NCBI RefSeq assembly: GCF_036785885.1
Contig: NC_092329.1
Coordinates: 19,362,449 to 19,426,448, forward strand
Reading direction: 5' to 3'
DNA: 64,000 bases
DNA from: Coffea arabica
Lineage: Eukaryota; Streptophyta; Magnoliopsida; Gentianales; Rubiaceae
Part shown: positions 46,011 to 56,876 of the stretch, in pieces
How positions within the stretch are numbered: the stretch's first letter is position 1
Layout of the letters: every line of letters starts with the position of its first letter
Position numbers and translations under genes: made by a program
The notes under the pieces: model-generated
What the model was told of the DNA's origin: nothing
Database searches by the model: none
The model's input: the letters and a program-made list of their open reading frames with translations, nothing else

Positions 46011-49000
46011 ATGGCCAAAAATAAAATTATTTGACCCTTTGGATATCACTGTTCTGGAATTCAATTATGACAATCTCTATATCACTCACGGCTTGGAAGT
46101 TATGGAATCCAAAATTCAAAACGAGAGTGATAATGAGGAGGTATATGATTTTTTCTCTAAAGATCTCGAACAATATGAAGAGAAATCTAAACCGAACCTA
46201 GAATAAATAGAAATTGTCAACATTGGCACTGAGACTGAGATTAAGGAGATACAAATCAGTATTCATTTGAACGAAAAGCAGAAAAAGGAGATGATTGAGT
46301 TTTTGTCTATGTTTCAAGATGTATTTGCATAGTCTCATGACGATATGACTGGCATTTCGACCGATGTAGTGGTGCACAGATTGCCTACAGACCCAACTTT
46401 TCTACCAGTGAAGCAAAGGCTTCGTAAATTCAAACCAGACATGAGCCTCAAAATTAAGAGCAAATTGAAAAGCAGTTTAAGACCAATATTATCATTGTAT
46501 CTCATTACCCTGTTTGGCTTTCGAATCCAGTCCCTGTTCCAAAGAAGAATGGAGTGGTACGAGTCTGTGTTGATTATAGGGACCTTAATAAAGCCAGTCC
46601 TAGAGATGACTTTCCTTTGCCAAACATCCACATCATTCTGACAACACTGCTGGATATGAAATTGAATCTTTTTGTGATTGTTTTGTTGGATATCATCAGA
46701 TCTTAATGGCCGAAGAGGATAGGGAAAAAACTGCTTTTATCACCCTTTGAGGCACATTCTGCTATCGAGTAATTCCGTTTGGTTTAAAGAATGCTGGAGC
46801 TACTTATCAAAGGACCATGACTACTTTGTTTCATGATATGATCCACCAGGAGATGGAGGTTTATGTGGATGACATTATAATCAAATCCAGAAAAACAGAG
46901 GACCATTTGATTGATCTAAAAAAGTTGTTTGAAAGATTGCGGAAGTACAATTTGAAACTAAATCCTTTGAAATGCGCCTTCGGAGCACCAGCTGGTAAAC
47001 TGCTGGGATTCATTGTTAGCAAAAAGGGCATAGAGATAGACCTGGCAAAGATCAAGGCAATTTGAGACATGCCAGTGCCAAAAATGCAGAAAGATGTGAA
47101 AAGTTTTTTGGGGAAGATTAATTTCATTGGAAGATTCATTACCCAATTAACCGCTACGTGCGAGCCGCTGTTCAAGTTGTTTAAAAAGAATGTGCCATTG
47201 CATTGGAATGAAGAGTGCCAACAAGCTTTTGACAAGATTAAGGATTATTTGCTGCACCCTCCAGTCCTAGTGCCACCCAAACCTAGCCGGCCTTTGATCA
47301 TGTACTTATCCGTGCTCGACGAAGCAGTAGGTTGTTTTCTGGGGCAACACGATGATTCTGAAAGGAAAGAGCAAGCCATCTACTATCTTAGCAAGAAATT
47401 CACCCAGTATGAGGCTAATTATTCATTCATTGAGAAAAGCTGCTGTGCATTGGCTTGGGCAGCTTAAAAGTTGAGACACTACCTGCTAAGTCACACCACA
47501 TATCTCATATCCCGCTCCGATCCTCTGAAATACCTCTTAGAGAAGCCAATGCCAACTGGGCGTCTGGCCAAATAGCAGATGATTCTTTCGGAATTTGATA
47601 TTGTTTTTACTTTGCAAAAGGCCGTCAAGGGACAAGCTATAGCCGATCAGTTGGCAGAAAATCCAAACGAAGATGACTATCAACCGCTCTATACTTATTT
47701 CCCCGATAAGGAGGTTTTACTTGTTGGTGCTGCAGAAGATATGAGAGAGCCGTACCCTGAATGGAGGTTGTTTTTCGATGGTGCCGCTAATTCTTTCGGA
47801 GTCAGAATAGGAGCAGTTCTCGTATCTCCAGAAGGGAAGCATTACCCTGGGGCCGCTAAATTGCAATTTGCCTACATAAACAATATGGCCGAATATGAAG
47901 CCTGTATTTTTGGTCTTAAAATGGCTTTGGAAATGGAAGTTAAAGAGTTGATAGCCTTCAGTGATTCAGATTTACTTGTGCACTAAACGTTGAAACAATG
48001 GATAACCAAAGATTCCAAGATCTTGCCATACCATTGTAATTTGCTCACTTTGGCTAGACAATTTCAAAGTTTGGAATTCAGACATCTCCCACGAGTCCGA
48101 AATGTATTTGCCGATGCTTTGGCCACCTTATCTTCTATGATATAATATCCGGACGAACTAGGAATCGAGCCTATCCGGATCCAACTCCAGGACAAGCCTG
48201 CTCATTGTTGGGTCGTAGACAAAACGTCTGGCAATAGCCCTTGGTATAATGATATTAAGGAGTTTATCAAAACCGGGTCTTATCCTCCAAAGCTACTGCA
48301 AATGACAAAGGTTTCCTGTGCAGAATGGCCTCGAAGTTTTTCTTAAATGGAGAGGTATTGTACAAAAGGACCTCAGATTTGAACCTCTTAAGGTGCGTCG
48401 ATGAAAATGAAACTCGGTATATGATGAAAGAGGTGCATAGCGGTGTTTGCAAACCTCACATGAATGGACATTTGTTAACTAAGAAAATCATGAAAATTGG
48501 GTACTTTTTGCTCACTATGGAACGTGATTGCATAGACTTTGTCCGGAGGTGTATTAAATGTCAAATGCACAGAGACGTTATACGCGCTCCTCCCACCGAA
48601 TTGCATAGCATGATTGCTCCATGGCCTTGTTCAATGTGGGGTATGGACGTGATTGGCACAATTGAGTCTCCTGCTTCAAATGGGCATCGGTTCATATTGG
48701 TGGCAATTGAATACTTCACCAAGTGGGTCGAAACAGAATCATTCAAGCATGCGACAAAGAAGGTGGTGGCAAATTTCTTAAGAAATCACATCATATGCCA
48801 ATTTGGGGTGCCAGAAACATTGATTACAGACAATGCCAAGAATCTCAACAATGACATGGTGGACGGGCTATGCGAATAGTTCAAAATCAGACATCGCAAT
48901 TCTGCCATCTATAGACTGCAGATGAATGGAGCCGTGGAGGCCGCAAACAAGAATTTGAAAAAGATCATTCGCAAGATAACTGAAAAGCATCGTGATGGCA

Positions 49001-49487
49001 TGAAAAGCTTCCTTATGCACTAATGGCATACCGGACTTCTATTCGAACTTCAACTGGGACAACCCCCTACTCGCTTATGTATGGAATGGAAGCTGTGCTA
49101 CCTGCCGAGGTCGAAATCCCTTCGTTGCATATTCTAATGGAAACCAAGTTGGAAGAGGTTGATTGGTTAAAGCAATATCATGAGCAACTGTCGTTGATTG
49201 ATGGAAAACGGCTTAATGCTATTTGTCATGGCCGATATTATCAAAAACGCATGGCCCGGGCCTACAACAAGAAAGTCCATTTGCGTACATTTGAGGAAGG
49301 CGACAAAGTGCTAAAACGAATTTTACCAGTGCAGGATGAGGCCAAAGGCAAATTTGCTCCAAATTGGCAAGGGCCATTCATTGTTGAAAAGGTGTTACCT
49401 GGCGGAGCACTCATTTTGGCAGAGATGGATGGACAGACATTCCCTCAACCTATCAATTCAGACATGTGTAAGAAGCTCTTTATTTGA
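46011..49487 (+). pseudogene. element A pol relic: RT, RNase H, second RNase H, integrase
   Basis: Exon 2. RT: a frameshift near 46455 is followed by 'VDYRDLNKASPRDDF'-type codons in another frame, 'PFGLKNAGATYQRTM' and catalytic YVDD at 46862-46873. RNase H region: 'FLGKINFIGRF', 'QAIYYLSKKFTQYEANYSF'. Second RNase H: 'WRLFFDGAAN' (Asp codon 47777-47779), 'NMAEYEA' and 'AFSDSDLLVH' give a D-E-D set. Integrase: a His-His/Cys-Cys zinc part ('VHSGVCKPHMNGH', 'CIKCQ') and catalytic Asp 48646-48648, Asp 48829-48831 and Glu 48937-48939, with 35 residues between the last two (D,D35E). The C-terminal part runs 'NWQGPFIVEKVLPGGAL' to TGA at 49485. Stops include 46330, 46748, 47063, 47465, 47573, 47984 and 48877, plus frameshifts. 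Confidence 0.92.
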
Positions 49488-49633
49488 TTATGCAAATTTC
49501 TTTTAGAAGTCATGCAAGTGACGAAACAAAAATCAGGTCATCTTCCTTTCCAATCAAAATATTTCATCCTTAGTCATTCCCTTTGAGCTGTCAGAACAAT
49601 AATTTTTCGTTTGACAGCCCCTGAGAATTGCAA

Positions 49634-49930
49634 ACCCCATACTGGGGCAAATTTATTTTAAAAGAAAGATGATCCAAAAGAGGAAAAGGAAAAGAAAAGC
49701 CCCACACTGGGGGCAATTTTATTTTGAAAATAGATGATCAGAGAGAAAAGGAAAACCCCACATTGGGGCAAATTTATTTTTGAAGGAGAGATGGAAAAGA
49801 AAAAAGAAGGAAGAACCCCACACTGGGGCAAATTTAGTTTTTAAAAGAAAAATGCAAAAGTGAGGAAAATGCAATGAAAAATGCAAAGAGAGAAAAATCG
49901 CAATCAAACTGGGGAAAATTTTCCTCAGTG
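49634..49930 (+). repeat. interspersed CCCCACACTGGGG repeats
   Basis: Four clear copies of a unit starting CCCCAcacTGGGGcaaattta (about 49635, 49700, 49755 and 49814) and one decayed copy near 49905, spaced 55 to 90 bp. The core is a perfect 5-bp inverted repeat CCCCA/TGGGG around three bases. Confidence 0.8.
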
Positions 49931-50266
49931 TCGTTCAAAATTGGAGATGATTTCAAAATGATGCAATCTCAGGTTATTTCACACTTTTCATTATAAAAAA
50001 ATAAAAAAAAATTTGCTTTCAAGCCTTAACTTTCTTGAAAACACCTCACCTGACCTCATTACAAAAGCCCAAAAGTCCTGACTTTCGTCACTTGCTGTAT
50101 TTCTATTAGGGATTTCACTAATCAACTGGCAAGTGATGTCCGTAATACATTCACTTAAACTTATAAGGGAAGCGTGTTTTACTAATGCCAGAAATCTGCA
50201 ACTCACACTCCTGAGTCGATCATGGTCGAGCTTTTCCATTGTCCTTAGGTGAAAACTTGAAGGGGC

Positions 50267-50366
50267 ACCTAAAAAAAAGAAAAAAAAAGAGAAAAAGCAA
50301 AAAAAAAAGAGAGAAAAAGAAAAAACAAACAAAAAGAAAAAAAAGAAAAGAGAAGAAAAAAAAAAC
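50267..50366 (+). repeat. purine (A/G) tract
   Basis: About 100 bases of almost only A and G with a few C, inside the element A 3' region. It produces spurious Phe-rich frames on the minus strand. Confidence 0.75.
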
Positions 50367-51262
50367 AAGGGTAGGCGCTACCTTGGTGAAAACCTGAAAA
50401 GACGCCAAGGTAGGTTTCTGCAATGAGCGAACACGAAGAGGAATAGCTGGTAACTTGGTTCATTTGGATTTCTCCTCATTTTTGTAATGCTTCTGCCAAT
50501 GTTGAATTCCAGAACAAAGATATCCAGAGATTTGAATATGACATCTGTTGGCCAAAAGCTATGTCATTTTGTAAAATATTTCTTTTGCAAATACATTCTT
50601 AGGAAGCTCATTTTTTCCAAATTGCTTGCATTCATGGCATTTTGTAGACTTTAAGCACAGATGGTTATATTTGTATTCTTGTGCATATTCATTCCTGCAT
50701 GACATGTGAATTTTCTTTCATACCTCATTTTTTTTTATCATTGAATTTTGGTGAATAACAATCCCCGTGGTTCATTTCAAAAGTATGCTTGAATTCAGTC
50801 ATCTTTTGGGAACAGTGAAAATTTAGTAAAGCCAACTACGCAGACTTCACAATATGGCAAAACCCATACATGGTCAGTTTGAAAATCGGAAAAGCTTCGG
50901 AGTGAGAAATCCAACTCAATCGGCAGCCGCAGCGAAAGTTGGCGAAGAAGGAAGAAAAAGGAAAAAACTCATGTTTACACGATTCTCAAAGGAAAACGGA
51001 TCAAATGATGGTGGCAATTTCTTTGTTTTTTCTCTTTTGCAGAAAATTGCATGCATAGATGAAAGCAATCACACCTCACACTGGAATCGGTGTCGGGAAG
51101 AGTTCTCCAGTGAACAAAGGCGGATCGAAAATACTGCAAGCAAATTTGATTAAAAGGTACAACAACATGGCAATGCATAATCAACCATCGGCTCAGAGGC
51201 AAAAACATAACTTCTACTGAAAATTTTGGGCTATTGTCAGGTAAGTACACTGGAATGCCCCG

Positions 51263-51721
51263 ATTTTAAATTTCCTGTCTCGAGTCAGTCCCGATTTTAA
51301 ATTTCCTGCTCGGGTCAGTCCCGTTTAAATTTCCTATTTCGGGTCAGTTCCGATTTTAAATTTCCTGTCTCGGGTCAGTTTCGATTTTAAATTTCCTGCT
51401 CGGGTCAATCCCGATTTTAAATTTCCTGTCTCGAGTCAGTCCCGTTTTTTAAATTTCTTACTCGGATCAGTCCAGATTTTAAATTTCCTATCTCGAGTTA
51501 GTCCTAATTTTAAATTTCCTGCTCGGGTCAGTCCCGTTTAAATTTCCTGTTTTGGGTCAGTCCCGATTTTAAATTTCCTGTCTCGGGTCAGTCCCGATTT
51601 TAAAATTCTTGTTTGGGTCAGTCCCATTTTAAATTTCTGGTTCGGGTCAGTCCCGCTTTAAATTTCTTCTTTGGGTCAATCTCATTTTAAAATTTTGTAA
51701 AAGGGATCAGTCCCCATTTCT
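51263..51721 (+). repeat. tandem array of about fifteen 28-32-bp units
   Basis: Each unit resembles TTTAAATTTCCTG followed by TCTCGGGTCAGTCCCGAT, head to tail, with alternating long (TGTCTCGGG) and short (TGCTCGGG) forms. It ends about 110 bp before the 3' LTR. Confidence 0.9.
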
Positions 51722-51814
51722 AAAGCGTCCATCGTTCGAGTCGTTCGCAGCCGAATAACACAGGTGATGTATTTGGTGTCTATTTTTTTGTCTTAAGTTT
51801 TTCAAAAATTCAGA

Positions 51815-51829
51815 CAAAGAGGGGCAAAC
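51815..51829 (+). promoter_or_regulatory. polypurine tract of element A
   Basis: ACAAAGAGGGGCAAAC immediately before the 3' LTR start TGTAGACACC; primes plus-strand synthesis. Confidence 0.8.
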
Positions 51830-54800
51830 TGTAGACACCAAATTTTTAGTGTAGTTTACTATTATTTTTGTTTTTTATGTTAGTTTTTATTTATTTTTAT
51901 TTTTAAGTCATTTTAGCATAGAATTTATTGGAAAAAAAAAGAGAGAAAAAATCATTCACAAAAATATGCTTTATTTATTTTAGATTCAAGTTTATTGTTA
52001 TTTAATTAAAAAAAAGGGAAAAAAAAAGAAAAAAAAAAGAGAAGAAGCAAGCTCATGCACCCGAGTTACACAGGATCCGTGCCCATTTCTTCATATAACA
52101 TTTCAAGCAGAAAATGAGAAACGAAAAAGATGAGGAAGGCACCGCAATTCACCATCGGATGATCCACAAAGCTAGTGACTTGGCTTCCATCAGAACCCTT
52201 TAGAGGAGGGTTTAGTGTTTTGTTTGTTATAAAAGGAGGAGGGTTTGGGAGTGAGCTAAGGGTGAGGACGGGCAGCTAATGAGTCAAGAGAGTTGGCGGC
52301 TAGGGTATGAACAAAAAATAAACCAGAGAGGAGAGTAGAGGACGGTGGAAGGAAAAGAGCGAGAGGAGGTTTTTGAGGGAGCTAAGAGGAAGATTTTGAC
52401 GGCTGGAAAGAGTTCGAAAGGTCGAGAGGAAAACAGTGAGAGCAAGAAAGCCTTGCAGCGAAGAAAAGAAAACTGCAAAGAGGAGCAAAAGAACATGGGT
52501 TGCCAGATCTCTGTGCTTTCACTTGCGGTCTCCTGCAAAGAGGTTGCAGCAGGTTTCGTTGGTCTACTATGGAGCTCGATCATCTCTCAAGGTGACCTTT
52601 TTCTTTCATCCTCTACCGTTTACACCTCATCCTCATCTGTCATCAAGTGTTTCGCTACTTGATTTTCTTTTTCTTTCCCGTTTCTTTGTTCTCATGGTCT
52701 AGTTTTTATTTTTTTGGTTCTTTCATTCCCATGCCCTGACTGTTTCGGACATTGGTTTCATATTATTGCATCTGGGTCTTGCAGATCATAAGACTTTAAG
52801 TGTAGAAATTATCTCCTATTTTTTGTAGTTAGCAACAAGCTCATTTCATTTGTAAAAACTTCATAAACGAAGCTGGTTTTGCTAATTTCTCTTCCAAAAC
52901 CAGGTTTTACCCTGGTTTGCATGCTAGTATTCAATCCTGATGAAGTGTTTGGAGGTCTTTCTATAGGTTTTTCCTGATGAATCCATGAGGTTTGCTTGAG
53001 TTTTAGTTTGGTTACGTTTGTGTTTGAAGGTCTGCCGCAACAGGTTTTGAAATTCTGGTTTTTGTTATAGTAGTTTTGAAAAAAAGTCAATCTTTTGGTC
53101 TACTGAAGTTTTCCGGAGCTCTTGGGTTTTGTTTGTTGTTTGATAGTATCCCATGTATGTGCTTGCTGCCATTTCAAGTAGCAAGGTGCGGAATACCTTT
53201 GGACTGCAACAAGTAGCTAAAAAGCTGTTGCAGCCGTGACTTTTCCTTTCCTTGTTCAAGTTTTGCTTTGTTGGGGTTTGGATACTATGATAGTGGGCTG
53301 AGGGCATGTTTGCCGTGAGTGTCTTCGTATCTCTGCTGCATGTTTTATTTTGGGTTTCACATTTGTGAATCTAACGAAGTGAGGTAGAGACAAGTGCATA
53401 TTTCAAGTGCTGTGGTTGGCCATTTGTTGCTGTTTTTTCGTTTTGTTGAATGTTCAGTACACCTTTGAGTTCTTGTGCGTTGAATACTATAATGAAAAGG
53501 AAAACCTGTTGTGTTAGAAGCTGACCATCAGTGAATAAGCCTGCTGTGTTTAGTAGTTTAGACATTAGAAGAATGTAAATGCAGGCACGCAGCTTCTTTT
53601 TTGCTTGCAAAGCCGAGAAGAAAAATGAATAAGGGGGGGGAGTTTTGAGCCATGCATCTTGTGTTTTCTGGTTTTGTTTGCTTTGGTTAAGAGCAATGCA
53701 TGTTAAATTTGACTAGATTTAGGTTCTGTCAGTTGCACACTTGTGTTGTTTTCCGTTGCTTCCATTTCATTTCCTCCTATACGTGGTTTTGTCCAAAAAG
53801 TTGCACTTCATCCCCACGCTTTGCCGCTTTCTTTTTCTTCCTGCAACAGCTCACAAAGACTGGTTTTGGTCATCCATTTTTCTAGCTAAATCTGGTGTCT
53901 AAATAATTAATGATAAAGTTGCACGTTTTGATCCGAAACTACAAAGGCTTCGGTGTGAATGTCTCAAGGATTGAGGATTCTTCGTGACTTTGCATAAACT
54001 CTGCCTGAAAGTTTTTCCAGAATTGCATATTTTCATTTTAAGTTTTGACTTGTTTGGATGAGTTTGATGCTTTATTGTTTAGGGCAGAGGCTTTGATGTT
54101 TGCTTGAGATTATATGCTAAAGGGAAGCTAAATCAGAAAACTTAGAAAGCTGGTTTCTCTTTTTTCTGACGCAGCATGTGCTTCCCATTTGGTTATTCAT
54201 TTGATTGTAATGGTTTGTTGTTTATGATGGGGTTGGTTAATCAAAATGTTTAGTTGTCAAGGAGTGTTGAGAGCTAGTGTTAATTGGGTTTTGCTTGAAG
54301 CTTGCTATGGGACTTATGGAAGGAAGTTTCATTAGCTGCTGAAGATTTTGATTGCAGAAGCTTATTTGCTTGTTTTGTAGTTGTTGCATGGAATTTGCAT
54401 GCAAAATAACTTCTAAAAATTGCAAATCAACCTCACATGTTTCTCCTCGTTCTATAAAGGCCCAATTATGTTCTGATTTCTTGCAATTAGGTCCTAAAGT
54501 AATTGCAATTTCAACCATTACTTGACCCTTTCTTTGCTCTTGGACTCTTGAATTTCCTAAAATTTTTAAATTGGGCTTGAGTGATTGGTTAGTATTTGCA
54601 ATTGGGTCCTTGGTAGTTTTTTTATTTTAGAAATTTGATCAATAATTTACTTTCTTGGAAATTATGCATTATTTGATTTCATTTAAGTTGCAAATGGGAG
54701 GGATTTGGTGATTTTGTTTATACTTTACTATTTAATTTGTGCCTTGACCCTTTTATTGTTTTGAAACTAATATTTCCTTCATTTCATTACCATTGCAAGG

Positions 54801-56381
54801 GAGGTAACCTCTATCTTCTTGATTTTATTTCTCCTACGTGCTCCTACGTGTTTTGTGTGAATATGCATGCTTTAATTCGCTTTTCATTTTATGTTTAATT
54901 GCCTGTTTCACTTTCTTTTTATTTCGCCTTTTTTAATTGACAAGTCATTTGAGGGCATTTGAACCCCAATTTGTAATAGCTAGGTCTTGGCGCCTCTCTT
55001 GAAGACATGTCTTAGCTAGCCAATGTAATAGTTAGGATTTACTTTTCTAAGTCTTCCTCCTTTAGATTGTAGTAGCATCCCCTTTTGTAATAGATAGGGT
55101 TGTGTGCTATGTGCTTGTGTGTGCTTATATGCCTATGTGTTTCATCGCTTTCCCTAGGATTCTGCATCTAGAAAAGCATGCTTATGTGTTACGTGCTATG
55201 TGAAACTATGTGTTTTGCATGCCTATTTGCTTTTACTATTATATCTGATTATGTGGATGGAATATACGTTACCGTGGCTAGTCCAATGTTAGTCATGGTC
55301 TTCCCTTCAATCTCTTACAAGTCCAATGCTTGTGAGAGAACGTTAGTTAAGGGCTAGTCCAACGCTAGACCCTTAGGAACATCCGCATGTTAGATCATGA
55401 TTGTGTGATAAAATTACTTCATCTCATGCATATTTTCACTTTTTAGGGTCTTTTATCATTTTTTTTTGCATGACATCCCTCCTTATACGTATATCCCCTA
55501 CTCCGTATTTTCCCCTTATATATATATTCCTTACCCCTTTGTTTGAAAACATAACATTAGACTTGCTTTTCATTTAAGAAATAGAAACTGGGTTAGATCA
55601 TTTGCGTGCTAGATTAGGAAAACCCCTTGGATATGGGATATGGACGAGTTTGGCTTTCTAATCTTAGCACGCTCGTATTCCCTCTATTATAGGGAACATT
55701 GAGTCACGAACATTAGTCCCCTGCACCCGATATGATGCATTCCTTTAGGTCACGTATATTTATACAATTATTTTTATTTTCCTTTTCTTTTCTTAGAGTC
55801 TCATTTGCATTATTCGTGACCTCTCCAAAGAATCCACATTGGGTATCACAATTAATGTGATTGGCACCAATTGAGCTTTGAAGAGATATTTTGACCCCCC
55901 GATACCCTCCTAGGTCTAGGGTATGCATTCATATAGTACATCCAAATGTGATAAATTTTTATGTTAAAAATAAGAAAATCTTTGACTAAATCGCGCAACT
56001 AGCTTGGTTAGGTTGAAAGGGTGCCTTGGATTCTTATCCTTGCCTTCCCTTTCTTCAAATGTGACTCCCGAATCTTTTTCTCTGATTTTAGTAGATTTAG
56101 AGCCGTTTAAAAAGGGTTTTCCTATTTTTTCCTTTTCTTCTAAAAATTCATTTTTAGGTGACTTGGTACACCTTAATTCAATACCAAGTGGCGACTCCAA
56201 TTTTTATTTAAAAACCCTTTTTAAACTATCATTTTGGGTCAAATCGTCGCATTTTCAAGTCCCATTTAGACCCATTTTTCTTTATTTTCAAAAACACATT
56301 TTTGCACTAAAAAATAATCCAAAAAATTCATTTTCTTAAAAACAATTCATTTTTCTTTATTTTCAAAAATGGGGCGCGACA
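51830..56381 (+). repeat. element A 3' LTR
   Basis: 4552 bp, same ends as the 5' copy. TATAAAA at 52228-52234. Differences from 35261-39828 are scattered substitutions and short indels, for example a missing 'tttattt' near the start. Confidence 0.93.
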
Positions 56382-56438
56382 ACACTGTTTCAGAAGAAGT
56401 CTTGTGTTCCCAGGTTTCTGCTTTAATCGATAGTAAGA

Positions 56439-56876
56439 ATGCCAAAGGTGAAAACTAACCAGGTTCGATACCCTGAAGGTTAGGAGTTGATTGAACCCAC
56501 TCTTACTGACTTACAAGCCAAGATGAGGGAAGCTGAAAATGATCCAAATGATAATAAAAGAAAATGTGAGGCATTATGGCCCATTTTTAAGATAGCCTGC
56601 TAGAGAAGTCACTACATCTTTGACCTTTATTATAGGACAAAGGAAATCCCCAAGGAATTGTATGAGTTTTGCTTGGATTGGGGCTATGCTGATCGGAACT
56701 TAATTGCAAAGTGGCAAAAGCCTGGATATGAACGTCTATGTTGTCCACGTTGCACGCAACCTCGTGATCATAATTTCCAGATGGCATGCGCTTGTAGAGT
56801 ACTTAAGCATCTAAGGGAGAAGAAGGTTATAGAGTGTGTACATTGTGGCTTCAAGGGTTGTGTCAGTGGAGATTGA
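56439..56876 (+). pseudogene. BUD31: BUD31/G10 retrocopy, full length with two stops
   Basis: BUD31 (G10) is a small spliceosome-associated protein conserved across eukaryotes. One uninterrupted frame of 145 codons plus TGA begins MPKVKTNQVRYPEG and keeps family blocks such as '[16 protein letters not shown]', 'YEFCLDWGYADRNLIAKW', 'KPGYERLCCPRC', 'CACRVLKHLREKKVIECVHC' and 'GFKGCVSGD'; the Cys-rich C-terminal zinc cluster is intact. TAG occurs at codon 15 (56481, expected Trp) and codon 55 (56601, expected Gln). Normal plant BUD31 genes have introns (from memory), so an intronless copy suggests reverse transcription of mRNA. Length equals the family's usual 145 residues. Element A ends 57 bp upstream, so any promoter is displaced. 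Confidence 0.88.

Larger units (their letters stand above)
49488..51814 (+). other. element A 3' region
   Basis: 2.3 kb of non-coding sequence between pol and the PPT, typical of large Tat/Ogre elements. It holds two tandem-repeat fields (49634-49930 and 51263-51721) and an A/G-rich tract at about 50267-50366. A 99-codon frame at 50854-51153 shows no recognisable domain. Confidence 0.75.
35261..56381 (+). mobile_element. element A: nearly complete Tat/Ogre-like gypsy element
   Basis: A 21.1-kb element with LTRs of 4568 and 4552 bp (TGTAGACACC...GGGGCGCGACA), PBS, leader, ORF1, gag-protease, predicted intron, RT, RNase H, a second archaeal-type RNase H, integrase, a 2.3-kb 3' region with two tandem-repeat fields, and a PPT. 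Every ORF carries stops or frameshifts, so it is not autonomous. The dual RNase H identifies the Tat clade; ORF1 plus intron suggest Ogre. The flanks ATGCT (left) and ACACT (right) differ at two positions, both transitions. Confidence 0.92.

Noticed and set aside
50220..50463. Phe-rich minus-strand frames
   Set aside because: Products of the A/G tract at 50267-50366.
50854..51153. A 99-codon frame in the element A 3' region, a possible extra ORF
   Set aside because: No recognisable motif and ordinary composition for chance frames; no counterpart visible in B, which lacks this region.
51263..51721. Regular direct repeats that could suggest a CRISPR array
   Set aside because: Units are contiguous with no unique spacers, and the context is a plant retrotransposon.
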